From NCBI GenBank assembly GCA_021794355.1, contig JAJYRA010000029.1, forward strand, positions 42,496-106,495: a stretch of DNA of 64,000 bases, in the 5' to 3' direction. Under the pieces are notes generated by a model, which did not search any database, was not told the origin of the DNA, and worked only from the letters and a program-made list of their open reading frames with translations. Positions 19,489-27,839 of this stretch are shown here, piece by piece. Position numbers and translations under genes: made by a program. Numbering within the stretch: position 1 is the stretch's first letter; every line of letters starts with the position of its first letter. This DNA comes from Thermoplasmata archaeon (GTDB lineage: Archaea; Thermoplasmatota; Thermoplasmata; Thermoplasmatales; Thermoplasmataceae).

Positions 19489-20220
19489 ATGCCGGGAGAT
19501 TTCAGCTTACTTTATGTTCTAGAAGTAGTTATCATCCTGGCTGTTCTTTTTATACTTTCACAACTTTTCAAGCTGTTTGACGTAAGAGGTGCCATAGGTG
19601 CGGTGGTAATAGGGGTCATAGTTTCTTTTATGGGAAATTTAAACTGGTTGATTCTCCTGATAGTATTTGCTCTAGTTTCTCATCTTGCAACCAAATTTAG
19701 GTTTGCTGAAAAAATGGAACTTAAACAACAGGAGGGAAAGGAAGGAGAGAGGAAGATATCCAATGTTTTTTACGGTGGAGCCATTGGAGTTGTTGTGGCT
19801 TTTTTAAACTTTTTTATTCCGTCAACATTTCCGTTATTTGTTCTTTTTGCAGCAGCCTTTGCAGCAATAACCTCTGATACCTTTGGATCTGAAATAGGAG
19901 TTGCGGATAAAAAAACCTACATGATAACAACATTCAAAAGGGTGGAAACCGGGGTCAATGGAGGGATTTCCATATTAGGGGAAATTGCAGCATTGGTAGG
20001 ATCTTTTCTCATTGCCATATCATATGTTATTTTAACCAGAACACCGAATTGGGTCTTACCATTTTCGGTCATAATGGGTGCAGGCTTTCTTGGTTGCCAG
20101 GTGGACTCTATCCTGGGTGCCATTCTGGAGAACAGTAATAAACTTTCAAAGGGGCAGGTAAATTTAGCTGCATCCATAGTTGCTGTCCTGTTTACCATTC
20201 CGTTCATGCTTTTCCTTTGA
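19489..20220 (+). CDS. DUF92 family membrane protein
   Basis: Integral membrane protein of 243 residues with about six to seven helices. It belongs to the DUF92/TMEM19 family, recognised by SDTFGSEIG near residue 128 and the TGVNGGIS-x-LGE segment near residue 155. Plant members of this family act as prenyl-phosphate kinases (VTE6), so a role in isoprenoid phosphate handling is possible but not shown. It begins 3 nt after pdxS. Confidence 0.85.
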   Translation: MPGDFSLLYVLEVVIILAVLFILSQLFKLFDVRGAIGAVVIGVIVSFMGNLNWLILLIVFALVSHLATKFRFAEKMELKQQEGKEGERKISNVFYGGAIGVVVAFLNFFIPSTFPLFVLFAAAFAAITSDTFGSEIGVADKKTYMITTFKRVETGVNGGISILGEIAALVGSFLIAISYVILTRTPNWVLPFSVIMGAGFLGCQVDSILGAILENSNKLSKGQVNLAASIVAVLFTIPFMLFL

Positions 20221-20292
20221 TGCAAATAAAATGATTGATATTTTAAAATCTAGAGTGAAAACACTTACCTTAAAACAGAACTTTTTAAGAAA

Positions 20293-20958
20293 TTACTGGG
20301 TTTCTCTCATGTTGATTAACTGAGAAAGATAGGTAGCCCTTTCATTTGCCAGAATAAGATTAATTTCACCAAACCTCTGTCTTCTTGCCATGGGAAGATA
20401 AGCTTGAAAATTTTCCAGCATATAGTCATTGGCCTGATCCAGGAACTTATCCTGACTGAAAACGATGTCACAGTTTAAACCCTCTTTCGCTTTCCCGTTT
20501 AAAAAATAAGGGTATTTTGATATTGTTCTGCTTAAACCCATTGTGGGAAGGTAATTATTTGAAATGGAAAAAATCGAACCCTCTCTTGCTATGCTTATGT
20601 CTGTAAGAAGACTCAGTTCAACCCCAAGATCTGAGCATTTTCCATTAACAAGTGAAAATACTGGCTTATTTAACATGGCAACAAAGGAAGCTACTGTATT
20701 CACCATATCAAGAAATTGCATGTTTTGATTCTTCCCGAAATTCCTGATCCCACTGAGAAAGTTGTCATTTGATCCTGTAATTGCAACAGATTTTACCTTG
20801 TCGTCTGCCATTGCCAGTGAAATGGCCTTCAGGAACTCTTCAAAAAATAATAACGTGACCTTCCCAGCATCATCAGATAGTATGGTGATCACACCGATAC
20901 CATCTTCCTGCCAGAAGCTGATCTCTTTGAATCCTGCTACTCTTGGTGCCTTACTCAT
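20293..20958 (-). CDS. Enoyl-CoA hydratase/isomerase (crotonase) family protein
   Basis: Crotonase-fold protein of 221 residues. The oxyanion-hole region is recognisable in VKSVAITGSNDNFLSG and LNKPVFSLVNGKCSDLGVELSLLTDISIA. The usual catalytic glutamates of hydratases are not obvious, so the reaction is unknown. The ATG overlaps the end of the cytochrome b gene by 8 nt, giving an unusual pairing of a CoA-ester-type enzyme with a respiratory complex; it could be a structural or assembly protein. Confidence 0.78.
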   Translation of the reverse strand: MSKAPRVAGFKEISFWQEDGIGVITILSDDAGKVTLLFFEEFLKAISLAMADDKVKSVAITGSNDNFLSGIRNFGKNQNMQFLDMVNTVASFVAMLNKPVFSLVNGKCSDLGVELSLLTDISIAREGSIFSISNNYLPTMGLSRTISKYPYFLNGKAKEGLNCDIVFSQDKFLDQANDYMLENFQAYLPMARRQRFGEINLILANERATYLSQLINMRETQ

Positions 20959-22630
20959 TGTAATATGCCAACCTGTAAAGTCTTACCCCAATGCCAACTA
21001 TGAAAAGCAGTGCCCCAAGACCCATTCCAAAACCAGCTTCCTGCATAAGGTTTGTTGGGTTAGCCTGGATCATTAACCACAGTATTTCGACAGAAATAAT
21101 GAAGAGAATGGACATTATGAAATTAACCGACTTCTGGCTGATCTGAATTCCCTTAACAGGATTTGGAGTTTGCATTGACAGATGGGCATAGTTTGAAGAT
21201 TTCATTGTTCCAAAGGCTGCAAAGGCGGTTGCTGCACCATATGCACCAACACTCAGGGTGTTTGTTATGTTGATGCCATGCATAAGGTTTCCAAGTTCCA
21301 TTGCAAGTTCGAAGATACCGAGAGATAGAAGAATTACAAAAACGATGAAAGAGCCAGTTAATTTAACCAGTGAAGTCTTGAAAGCGCCCTTCCTGTAAAG
21401 ATGCCCGAATGCCAGGAAGAAACCCATGACTATTACAAATGGTGGTACCAGAACGATTGCTACTCCTGTATTGTTTATTGGTATCCCTGGTGCCATCACT
21501 CCCCACAGGGAAAGTATTACAAGGTAAATAATTGCAAGAACACCGAATGCTGTAAACACAGGTCTGGATAGTGGGTGTAAATTGTTTGATCTATCTATAA
21601 ATGGAACAATTAGGAAGTATATAAGAGGTATGCCACCAAATACGGCCGAAGCCATCAGGGGAGAATATGCACCGAATAAGTTGAAAAACTTAAAATCTAT
21701 TGCTTTGTAAACGAACAGCAAGAACCATGGTGGGTAGGGAGGTACGTAGGGAGCCAAAGGTGAAGTTGAAGAAACCTGTGGGAAAGGGTCAAACAGGGCT
21801 GGTACTCCCATATGCATTACCCTTAAGGCATCTATGACCGATGGAAGGAAAATAAGTATACCGAATGTAAATGCCGCTAATTGAATCATGAATACCATGT
21901 TATATGGGTACCATTTTTTGTATTCTGGCTTATCCTTGTCAACAGCAGGGGCCTTATAGTTCGCCATCCTCTGGGAGGGCATCATTCCATTGGCTTCCGC
22001 TAGATAGAAGTGGAACCCAAATAGAGCTCCTATTAAGGCTGCCAGAATAATGTGTAACCCTAACATTCGTATGAAGAGTGAGGTGTTCGTTCCATTGCCG
22101 AAAACTATTTCTTCTGAAATCTTTCCCAGTAAGGGCACTGAAAGGGCTATTCCTCTTCCCACATCAGTGGCATCAGAGGATAACACATCGCCTGTCATGG
22201 AGTACCCAAAGTATCCCACGCCTATGGTTAGAGTTAACAGGATTACACCTGTTACCCACTGGAGCTCCCTTGGTCTTTTATATGCTCCATTAAAGTAATT
22301 CCTGAACATGTGCAGATAAACCAATACAACCATGGCATAAGCTCCGTATAGATGGGTTGTTAGGAATATTTCTCCATATGGAACATCCCTCAAAATATAT
22401 TCGGTACAGACATATGCGTTTGCCGGGTTATAATAAAGCAGTAATATTAATCCCGTTACAACCTGATATATGAAAGCCATTGATATGAGGGCTCCAGTCC
22501 AATACCAGAAACCACCTTTTTTTCTCATATAATCAGGAACTGTTGCCATGGGCAATTCTTCTATCTTTAGGGGGTCTTCTCCCAAGATATTCTTAATGCT
22601 GAAGTTCTTCTTTATATCATTCAAATTCAT
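20951..22630 (-). CDS. Cytochrome b of a bc-type complex
   Basis: Diheme membrane cytochrome of a quinol-oxidising complex. The two heme-ligand pairs are H93/H107 and H193/H207, each spaced by 13 residues in adjacent helices. A PPYPPWF segment stands where PEWY occurs in mitochondrial cytochrome b. At 559 residues it has extra C-terminal helices beyond the core eight, as in archaeal and Sox-type b cytochromes. It is downstream of the Rieske gene with a 14-nt gap, so the two form one operon. Confidence 0.95.
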   Translation of the reverse strand: MNLNDIKKNFSIKNILGEDPLKIEELPMATVPDYMRKKGGFWYWTGALISMAFIYQVVTGLILLLYYNPANAYVCTEYILRDVPYGEIFLTTHLYGAYAMVVLVYLHMFRNYFNGAYKRPRELQWVTGVILLTLTIGVGYFGYSMTGDVLSSDATDVGRGIALSVPLLGKISEEIVFGNGTNTSLFIRMLGLHIILAALIGALFGFHFYLAEANGMMPSQRMANYKAPAVDKDKPEYKKWYPYNMVFMIQLAAFTFGILIFLPSVIDALRVMHMGVPALFDPFPQVSSTSPLAPYVPPYPPWFLLFVYKAIDFKFFNLFGAYSPLMASAVFGGIPLIYFLIVPFIDRSNNLHPLSRPVFTAFGVLAIIYLVILSLWGVMAPGIPINNTGVAIVLVPPFVIVMGFFLAFGHLYRKGAFKTSLVKLTGSFIVFVILLSLGIFELAMELGNLMHGINITNTLSVGAYGAATAFAAFGTMKSSNYAHLSMQTPNPVKGIQISQKSVNFIMSILFIISVEILWLMIQANPTNLMQEAGFGMGLGALLFIVGIGVRLYRLAYYNE

Positions 22631-22644
22631 TGATTCACCCTTAA

Positions 22645-23388
22645 CTAAGATGCAAGTTTTGTTACTGTTGTTTTACTGAGGTTTGGAATGGCATGTCCAC
22701 CGGTCAAATCTGATGGATGCCCAAATACAACTGGTCCTGTTAATTTTTTTGCATACAGTGTGTCTGTTAAACTATCATATTTTAGAGTCACAAAGGGAAG
22801 TGGTCTCTGCGTTGGATGAGTAACTATTCCTGCACCCTTAAACGGATCATAGGTACTTCCATGACAGTTACAGTGAATAACACCATGAGTTATCTTATTG
22901 GCAGTTATTGCAGCAGTAACGTTTACGGGTAGTTGTGATATCTGACTTGGTGGATAGTAATGTATAATGGGAGGAATGCATCCCAGATGTTGACATATAG
23001 CGCTGTAGGAGACAATGGAATTATTAGGACCTACACCTCCTGTAAACGAATAATTTGCTCCAGTAGCGTCTATAGTAACCGACGATGGTGGAACTCCATC
23101 GGAGAACCTTATTATGAAATTCGGCTCATCAGATAATGGATAATAAAATATCCATACACTGGGAGATTCAACTTCAAATTGACTTGCTTTTAGTGGAACG
23201 GGTGGACTGTTTGGTGTGCTTGGGTCGTTCCAGTAAAGGAGCGTTTCTGGAAAGTTGGTTAAGCCCACAGACGGCGTAATAAGGTTCTGCACAACTCCCT
23301 TACCGAGCCCTCCCACGGCAGCGACAGCTGATAAACCAATTACCGTTTTGAGAAACCCCCTTCTTGATGGATCAACTTCTCCTGTCAT
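22645..23388 (-). CDS. Rieske iron-sulfur protein
   Basis: Electron-transfer subunit partnering with cytochrome b. A twin-arginine-type N-terminus (SRRGFLK, residues 8-14) precedes one hydrophobic helix. The [2Fe-2S] site is formed by C132-x-H134 and C173 with H176; C137 and C175 form the usual disulfide positions in the CQHLGC and CNCHGS motifs. The cluster domain is exposed to the acidic exterior. The length of 247 residues and the wide spacing between motifs recall SoxL/SoxF-type proteins. Confidence 0.95.
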   Translation of the reverse strand: MTGEVDPSRRGFLKTVIGLSAVAAVGGLGKGVVQNLITPSVGLTNFPETLLYWNDPSTPNSPPVPLKASQFEVESPSVWIFYYPLSDEPNFIIRFSDGVPPSSVTIDATGANYSFTGGVGPNNSIVSYSAICQHLGCIPPIIHYYPPSQISQLPVNVTAAITANKITHGVIHCNCHGSTYDPFKGAGIVTHPTQRPLPFVTLKYDSLTDTLYAKKLTGPVVFGHPSDLTGGHAIPNLSKTTVTKLAS

Positions 23389-23562
23389 AAATGGTTATTG
23401 AATTAATGGTTAAAATGATTTTCCATTGAACTAATCAATATTTCAATGCATTTATGAAGGGTATATTGACCTTTATAAACTTCCAACGGTTATTAACTTG
23501 AATTTTAAAACGCCTTTTAAAAGAAATGGAAAAGTTGTTATAAATTGGATCTATAAAACTAA

Positions 23563-23877
23563 GTGGACTTCGAGGAATATACAAAAAAACAGAAAAGAAC
23601 TTCTCCTGATAACAGCTCAATAATAATGGTTGCGCTGGGGTTAACTGGGGAATCCGGGGAATTTGCTGACATTGTAAAAAAACATCTGTTTCAGGGACAT
23701 CCCTTAGATACAGAGCATCTGGTTGAAGAGTTGGGAGATATCCTGTGGTACATTTCTGAGGGGGCGAAGATCTTAGGAGTTTCCTTGTCGGAAGTGGCTC
23801 AGAAAAATATTGAGAAATTAGAAAAAAGGTATCCCGAAGGTTTTGATCCTGGTAGAAGTATTAATAGGAAACCGTAA
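23563..23877 (+). CDS. MazG-like nucleotide pyrophosphohydrolase
   Basis: Small all-alpha NTP pyrophosphohydrolase of 104 residues. The metal-binding motif is visible as GESGEFAD-x3-K (about residues 30-42) and EELGDILWYI (about 55-65). Such enzymes remove non-canonical or excess nucleoside triphosphates. Translation starts at a GTG at 23563. It is a single gene, divergent from the Rieske operon. Confidence 0.9.
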   Translation: MDFEEYTKKQKRTSPDNSSIIMVALGLTGESGEFADIVKKHLFQGHPLDTEHLVEELGDILWYISEGAKILGVSLSEVAQKNIEKLEKRYPEGFDPGRSINRKP

Positions 23878-23925
23878 CCAGTATTGATTTTAAAAATAGC
23901 TTCTTCAAGGTTTATTGTTTGTTAA

Positions 23926-24147
23926 CTATGGCGATTATTGGTGGATTGACACAGAGTGGCATGGTGAAATTTCCAGTTTCTAATGATTAAGTATTTCACT
24001 GCTTTTATACCGCTTAACTCTCTAATAAGGCTCCTTCATTATAAATCACTAATTACTATATACAACACGTATCACTTAGAATCCGGTGTTTTCAGTAAGA
24101 AATAATGTAAAAAAAATTATTTGACAGTCATCATATAATTATCATAG
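23926..24147. repeat. Degenerate inverted-repeat element (copy 3)
   Basis: A 222-bp segment beginning CTATGGCGATTATT and ending with the complement of CTATGATAATTA. The left end (CTATGGCGRTTAT, then TTGACAC) matches the element at 33126. The right part, about 24078-24147, matches the reverse complement of that element's first 80 bases (for example ATCCGGTGTTTTC). It is shorter and diverged, and no target duplication is visible. Confidence 0.6.
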
Positions 24148-24182
24148 GATTGATAATATGGTTTCATACGCTCAAATTTTTT

Positions 24183-24210
24183 ACTAATAAAAATTAATAA
24201 GACATTAAAA
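24183..24210 (+). promoter_or_regulatory. Conserved promoter block of permease paralogue 1
   Basis: The block AATAAAAATTAATAAGACAT ending near 24210 is repeated upstream of all three paralogues (also 25905-25934 and 27801-27829), always ending about 15-20 nt before the ATG. It contains a TATA-like AATTAATAAG at the distance expected for near-leaderless transcription. Confidence 0.6.
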
Positions 24211-24225
24211 GTTATACAGGATAAT

Positions 24226-25806
24226 ATGAATTTAATTAATGACGTTTATTACTCAGTGAAAAAAAAATTTACCTTTAAGATTATAATAATTCTTTCCCTG
24301 ATCTCAATCCTTATCTTTCCCGCTGTCTTGATAGAGAATTCATCGATCCCCACTTCAGATTCACATATGTTTTTTATGGTAGGTCGTAGAACTTCCACAA
24401 TCAATGGAACCCCTGGAAATGGATCTGTTTCAGAAAGCTATTTTGTGTTGACCCATAACCTAAAACCGGCAGCTAATATTACAGTGAGACTGAACACATC
24501 AATCGAATTGTTTAATACTGTTCATATAACGTTCTGCTATATCCACCCATATATCAATATGCGAACAGGAAGCGATGGAAATTTTTCAATTGATTCCAAT
24601 CAAATTTCAAGATTGATCCCGAAGAGTATGAATCCAAAAGAAATTTTAGTGGAAACCTTATCGGTGAGTAATTACACGGTTTATGATAATCTCAGCCATC
24701 TCATAAGCGGTCAAAAGGATAATTGCTTTCAATTTAGGCAGGTTTTCCTATCTGGAGGATTATCCGGCAGTTCCACGAATTCAATTTTAGTGGCCTTCTT
24801 ACCTTCCGGTGAACTTGGTTATTATGGATTTGCCCCTGTTTTTTATGCCCCTGGAGAGACGGGAAAAAGTTACAACCTTTCGTATTACTTTTCCAATGGA
24901 AACAAAACCGTAAATCCGAACGTGTCGTTTATGGGAAATGCAAGTTTTAACCATATTTATTCTTTTAACACGAATGAAGCATCCCTTTTAGCCATGAACG
25001 AAAACCCTGAATACCTACATTTTAAAGCAGATAGCTCCCCGGTAAATGTTTCATTTTATAGCAGTGTAACCACATTTCAGAATGGGATAAGTAACGGCGG
25101 CTTATTGTTTTTATCTGGAGGGTCGGAGATTATGCTGTTGGTTGTTGTATTCATGGTTATCATTCTTTTTACCCCCATGTTCAACCCTTCTGTTTATAAA
25201 AGGTATCTTTCCCTGCCAAGGAAAAGGAGTTATATTCTTATAAATGAATTTTTAGCTTCTCTCGTTGCAATGTCAATTTTTGAAGGTGGGGCGTTTATAG
25301 CAACTTCCATATTGAGTTCTGTTATTTTTCATTATACGCTTTCAGACTTGGCCTTTTTATATATTTATTTATTCAGCATAGCCGCCTTTGTTGTATTCTC
25401 GTCTCTATATACCATTTTGTGCAGTTATTTTGTTGGAAATAATTTGGCTAAAACAGGTTTAACCATCTTTCTAATCATAGGATATCCCATAATTGATTCG
25501 ATTGCCAAAGCACGCATGGAACTGTCATCCATAGCTGTTTCATCTCCTTTACGTCGCGGAACGATTAATGATCTTTTCAAACCTATCCTTGACAGCATAA
25601 GAACTCATAACCTACTGAGTGGGTTATTGCCTGTCCTTAATGTTGAGGAACTAAACAATTATCTATTAAGAAATCCTGCGCCTGACGTTATAATGCTCAA
25701 TCATTTATCCATATTTGATCTAAGCCCCCTTATTTTCCTGTCATCAATAATTTCAATCTCCCTTGGTTTGTTTTATTTATCGGTAAGACGGCTCAATAGG
25801 TATTAA
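24226..25806 (+). CDS. ABC-2-type permease-like protein, paralogue 1
   Basis: First of three tandem paralogues (526 residues). An N-terminal membrane helix (about 16-36) is followed by an exported domain of about 250 residues rich in N-x-S/T sites, then five to six helices (about 293-520). The basic loop FNPSVYKRYLSLPRKRSYIL precedes the helices, as in ABC-2 permeases. No ATP-binding subunit is encoded nearby, so transport is unproven. The C-terminal half is nearly identical among the three copies while the ectodomain differs. A run of nine T at 25807-25815 follows the stop. Confidence 0.75.
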   Translation: MNLINDVYYSVKKKFTFKIIIILSLISILIFPAVLIENSSIPTSDSHMFFMVGRRTSTINGTPGNGSVSESYFVLTHNLKPAANITVRLNTSIELFNTVHITFCYIHPYINMRTGSDGNFSIDSNQISRLIPKSMNPKEILVETLSVSNYTVYDNLSHLISGQKDNCFQFRQVFLSGGLSGSSTNSILVAFLPSGELGYYGFAPVFYAPGETGKSYNLSYYFSNGNKTVNPNVSFMGNASFNHIYSFNTNEASLLAMNENPEYLHFKADSSPVNVSFYSSVTTFQNGISNGGLLFLSGGSEIMLLVVVFMVIILFTPMFNPSVYKRYLSLPRKRSYILINEFLASLVAMSIFEGGAFIATSILSSVIFHYTLSDLAFLYIYLFSIAAFVVFSSLYTILCSYFVGNNLAKTGLTIFLIIGYPIIDSIAKARMELSSIAVSSPLRRGTINDLFKPILDSIRTHNLLSGLLPVLNVEELNNYLLRNPAPDVIMLNHLSIFDLSPLIFLSSIISISLGLFYLSVRRLNRY

Positions 25807-25815
25807 TTTTTTTTT
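25807..25815 (+). terminator. Oligo-T terminator after paralogue 1
   Basis: Nine consecutive T directly after the TAA stop, followed by TCTTTTCC-like sequence, is a typical archaeal oligo-U transcription end. The same tract and about 85 nt of the following spacer recur after paralogue 2. Confidence 0.6.
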
Positions 25816-25904
25816 CTTTTCCGTAACTGACGACTTATATGTCATTAACCCTTCATGACTGGAGGCTTCTTATTTGTTAATATGTTCTATATACTACATT
25901 TTTT

Positions 25905-25934
25905 TACTAATAAAAATTAATAAGACATTAAAAA
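25905..25934 (+). promoter_or_regulatory. Conserved promoter block of permease paralogue 2
   Basis: Same TAATAAAAATTAATAAGACA-type block as before paralogue 1. It is followed by AAAATTATACCCCATTAAT up to the ATG at 25950, identical to the sequence before paralogue 3. Confidence 0.6.
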
Positions 25935-25949
25935 TTATACCCCATTAAT

Positions 25950-27533
25950 ATGAATTTGAGGAATGACGTTTATCAGTCAGTGAAAAAAAAGTTTACCCTT
26001 AAGATTATAATAATTCTTTCTCTGATCTCAATACTTATCTTTCCAGCTGTCTTGATAGAGAATTCATCAATCCCCACTTCAGATTCACATATGTTTTTTA
26101 TGGCAAGTTGTAAAACTTCCGTAATTAATGGAACCCCTGGAAATGGATCCTTTTCAGAAAGCTATTTTGTGTTGAACCATAACTTAAAACCAGCAGCTAA
26201 TCTTACAGTGAGACTAAACACATCAATAGAATTGGTTAACACTATTAATAATTCGGTCTGTTTTATCCACCCATATATCAATATGCGAACAGGAAGTGAT
26301 GGAAATTTTTCAATTAATTCCAATCAAATTTCAAGATTGATCCCGAAGAGTATGAACATAAAGGAAACTACTGCATATACCTTATCTGTGAGTAATTACA
26401 CAATTTATGATAATTCCAGTCATCTCATCAGCGGTCAAAGGGATAATTGCTTTAGATTTAATCAGATCTGCCTATCTAAAGGGTTATCCGGTGGTTCCAC
26501 GAATTCAATTTTAGTGGCCTTCTTACCTTCCGGTGAACTTGGTTATTATGGATTTGCTCCTGTATTTTATGCCTCAGGAGAGACGGGAAAAAGTTACAAC
26601 CTTTCGTATTACTTTTCCAGTGGACCCAAATATGTGTGCCCGAACCTGTTATTTATGGGAAATGCAAGTTTTAACCATATTTATTCTTTTAACAAAAATG
26701 AAGCTTCTCTTTTAGCCTTGAACGAGAAACCTGAATACCTACAATTACGAGCAGATAGAGTGCCTGTAAGCACTTCATTTTATAGCAGTGTAACCTCTTC
26801 TCAGAATGGGATAAGTAACGGCGGCTTATTATTTTTATCTGGAGGGTCGGAGATTATGCTGTTGGTTGTTGTATTCATGGTTATCATTCTTTTTACCCCC
26901 ATGTTCAACCCTTCTGTTTATAAAAGGTATCTTTCTCTGCCAAGGAAAAGGAGTTATATTCTTATAAACGAATTTTTAGCTTCTCTCGTTGCAATGTCAA
27001 TTTTTGAAGGTGGGGCGTTTATAGCAACTTCCATATTGAATTCCGTTATTTTTCATTATACGCTTTCAGACTTGGCCTTTTTATATATTTATTTATTCAG
27101 CATAGCCGCCTTTGTTGTATTCTCGTCTCTATATGCCATTTTGTGCAGTTACTTTGTTGGAAGAAATTTACCTAAAACAGGTTTAACCATATTTCTAATC
27201 ATAGGATACCCCATAATTGCTTCCATTGCTCAGGCACTCATAGAACTGTCATCCATAGCCGGTTTACCTTCTATTTTGTTAAGTAGTCCAGCTAATGATC
27301 TTTACAAACCTATCCTTGATGGAGTAAGAACCTATAACCTAATGAGTGGGTTATTGCCTGTCCTTAATGTTGTGGAACTAAACAATTATCTATTAAGAAA
27401 TCCTGCACCTAACGTTATAATGCTCAATCATTTATCCATATTTGATCTAAGCCCCCTTATTTTCCTGTCATCAATAATTTCAATCTCCCTTGGTTTGTTT
27501 TATTTATCGGTAAGACGGCTCAATAGGTATTAA
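25950..27533 (+). CDS. ABC-2-type permease-like protein, paralogue 2
   Basis: Second tandem paralogue (527 residues), with the same topology: one N-terminal helix, a large exported domain, and a C-terminal membrane domain. Compared with copies 1 and 3 it differs in the distal ectodomain, where LRADRVPVSTSF replaces FKADSSPVNVSF, but it shares the ISNGGLLFLSGG segment with copy 1 only. Upstream and N-terminal DNA match copy 3 instead. This mosaic pattern points to gene conversion. No ATPase gene is adjacent. Confidence 0.75.
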   Translation: MNLRNDVYQSVKKKFTLKIIIILSLISILIFPAVLIENSSIPTSDSHMFFMASCKTSVINGTPGNGSFSESYFVLNHNLKPAANLTVRLNTSIELVNTINNSVCFIHPYINMRTGSDGNFSINSNQISRLIPKSMNIKETTAYTLSVSNYTIYDNSSHLISGQRDNCFRFNQICLSKGLSGGSTNSILVAFLPSGELGYYGFAPVFYASGETGKSYNLSYYFSSGPKYVCPNLLFMGNASFNHIYSFNKNEASLLALNEKPEYLQLRADRVPVSTSFYSSVTSSQNGISNGGLLFLSGGSEIMLLVVVFMVIILFTPMFNPSVYKRYLSLPRKRSYILINEFLASLVAMSIFEGGAFIATSILNSVIFHYTLSDLAFLYIYLFSIAAFVVFSSLYAILCSYFVGRNLPKTGLTIFLIIGYPIIASIAQALIELSSIAGLPSILLSSPANDLYKPILDGVRTYNLMSGLLPVLNVVELNNYLLRNPAPNVIMLNHLSIFDLSPLIFLSSIISISLGLFYLSVRRLNRY

Positions 27534-27639
27534 TTTTTTTTCTTTTCCGTAACTGACGACTTATATGTCATTAACCCTTCATGACTGGAGGCTTCTTATT
27601 TGTTAATATGTTTTTATACATTCCATTTTCTTGCTGAGA

Positions 27640-27790
27640 CATTGTCAACTTTTAGTTAATTTTTTACTCCTTGCGGATCTCACCAACTTTATGAGCATTC
27701 GGTTGAACTGGAGAACAGTGTAGTTTTTACTCAAAGTAACCATTTCAGAGTGGTTTCAATTTTCAAATTACCAACGAGAATTTGACAATG
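27640..27790. repeat. Inverted-repeat-bounded insertion in spacer
   Basis: The spacer before paralogue 3 is about 160 bp longer than the one before paralogue 2. The extra segment is bounded by a perfect 9-bp inverted repeat, CATTGTCAA at 27640-27648 and TTGACAATG at 27782-27790, and the similarity extends imperfectly inward by about eight bases. It has no coding capacity and looks like a small non-autonomous insertion. Confidence 0.5.
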
Positions 27791-27800
27791 GTCTTGCGGA

Positions 27801-27829
27801 TAAAAATTAATAAGACATTAAAAATTATA
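27801..27829 (+). promoter_or_regulatory. Conserved promoter block of permease paralogue 3
   Basis: The block TAAAAATTAATAAGACATTA followed by AAAATTATA matches the promoter block of paralogue 2. The identical sequence begins at the right edge of the inserted spacer segment. Confidence 0.6.
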
Positions 27830-27839
27830 CCCCATTAAT

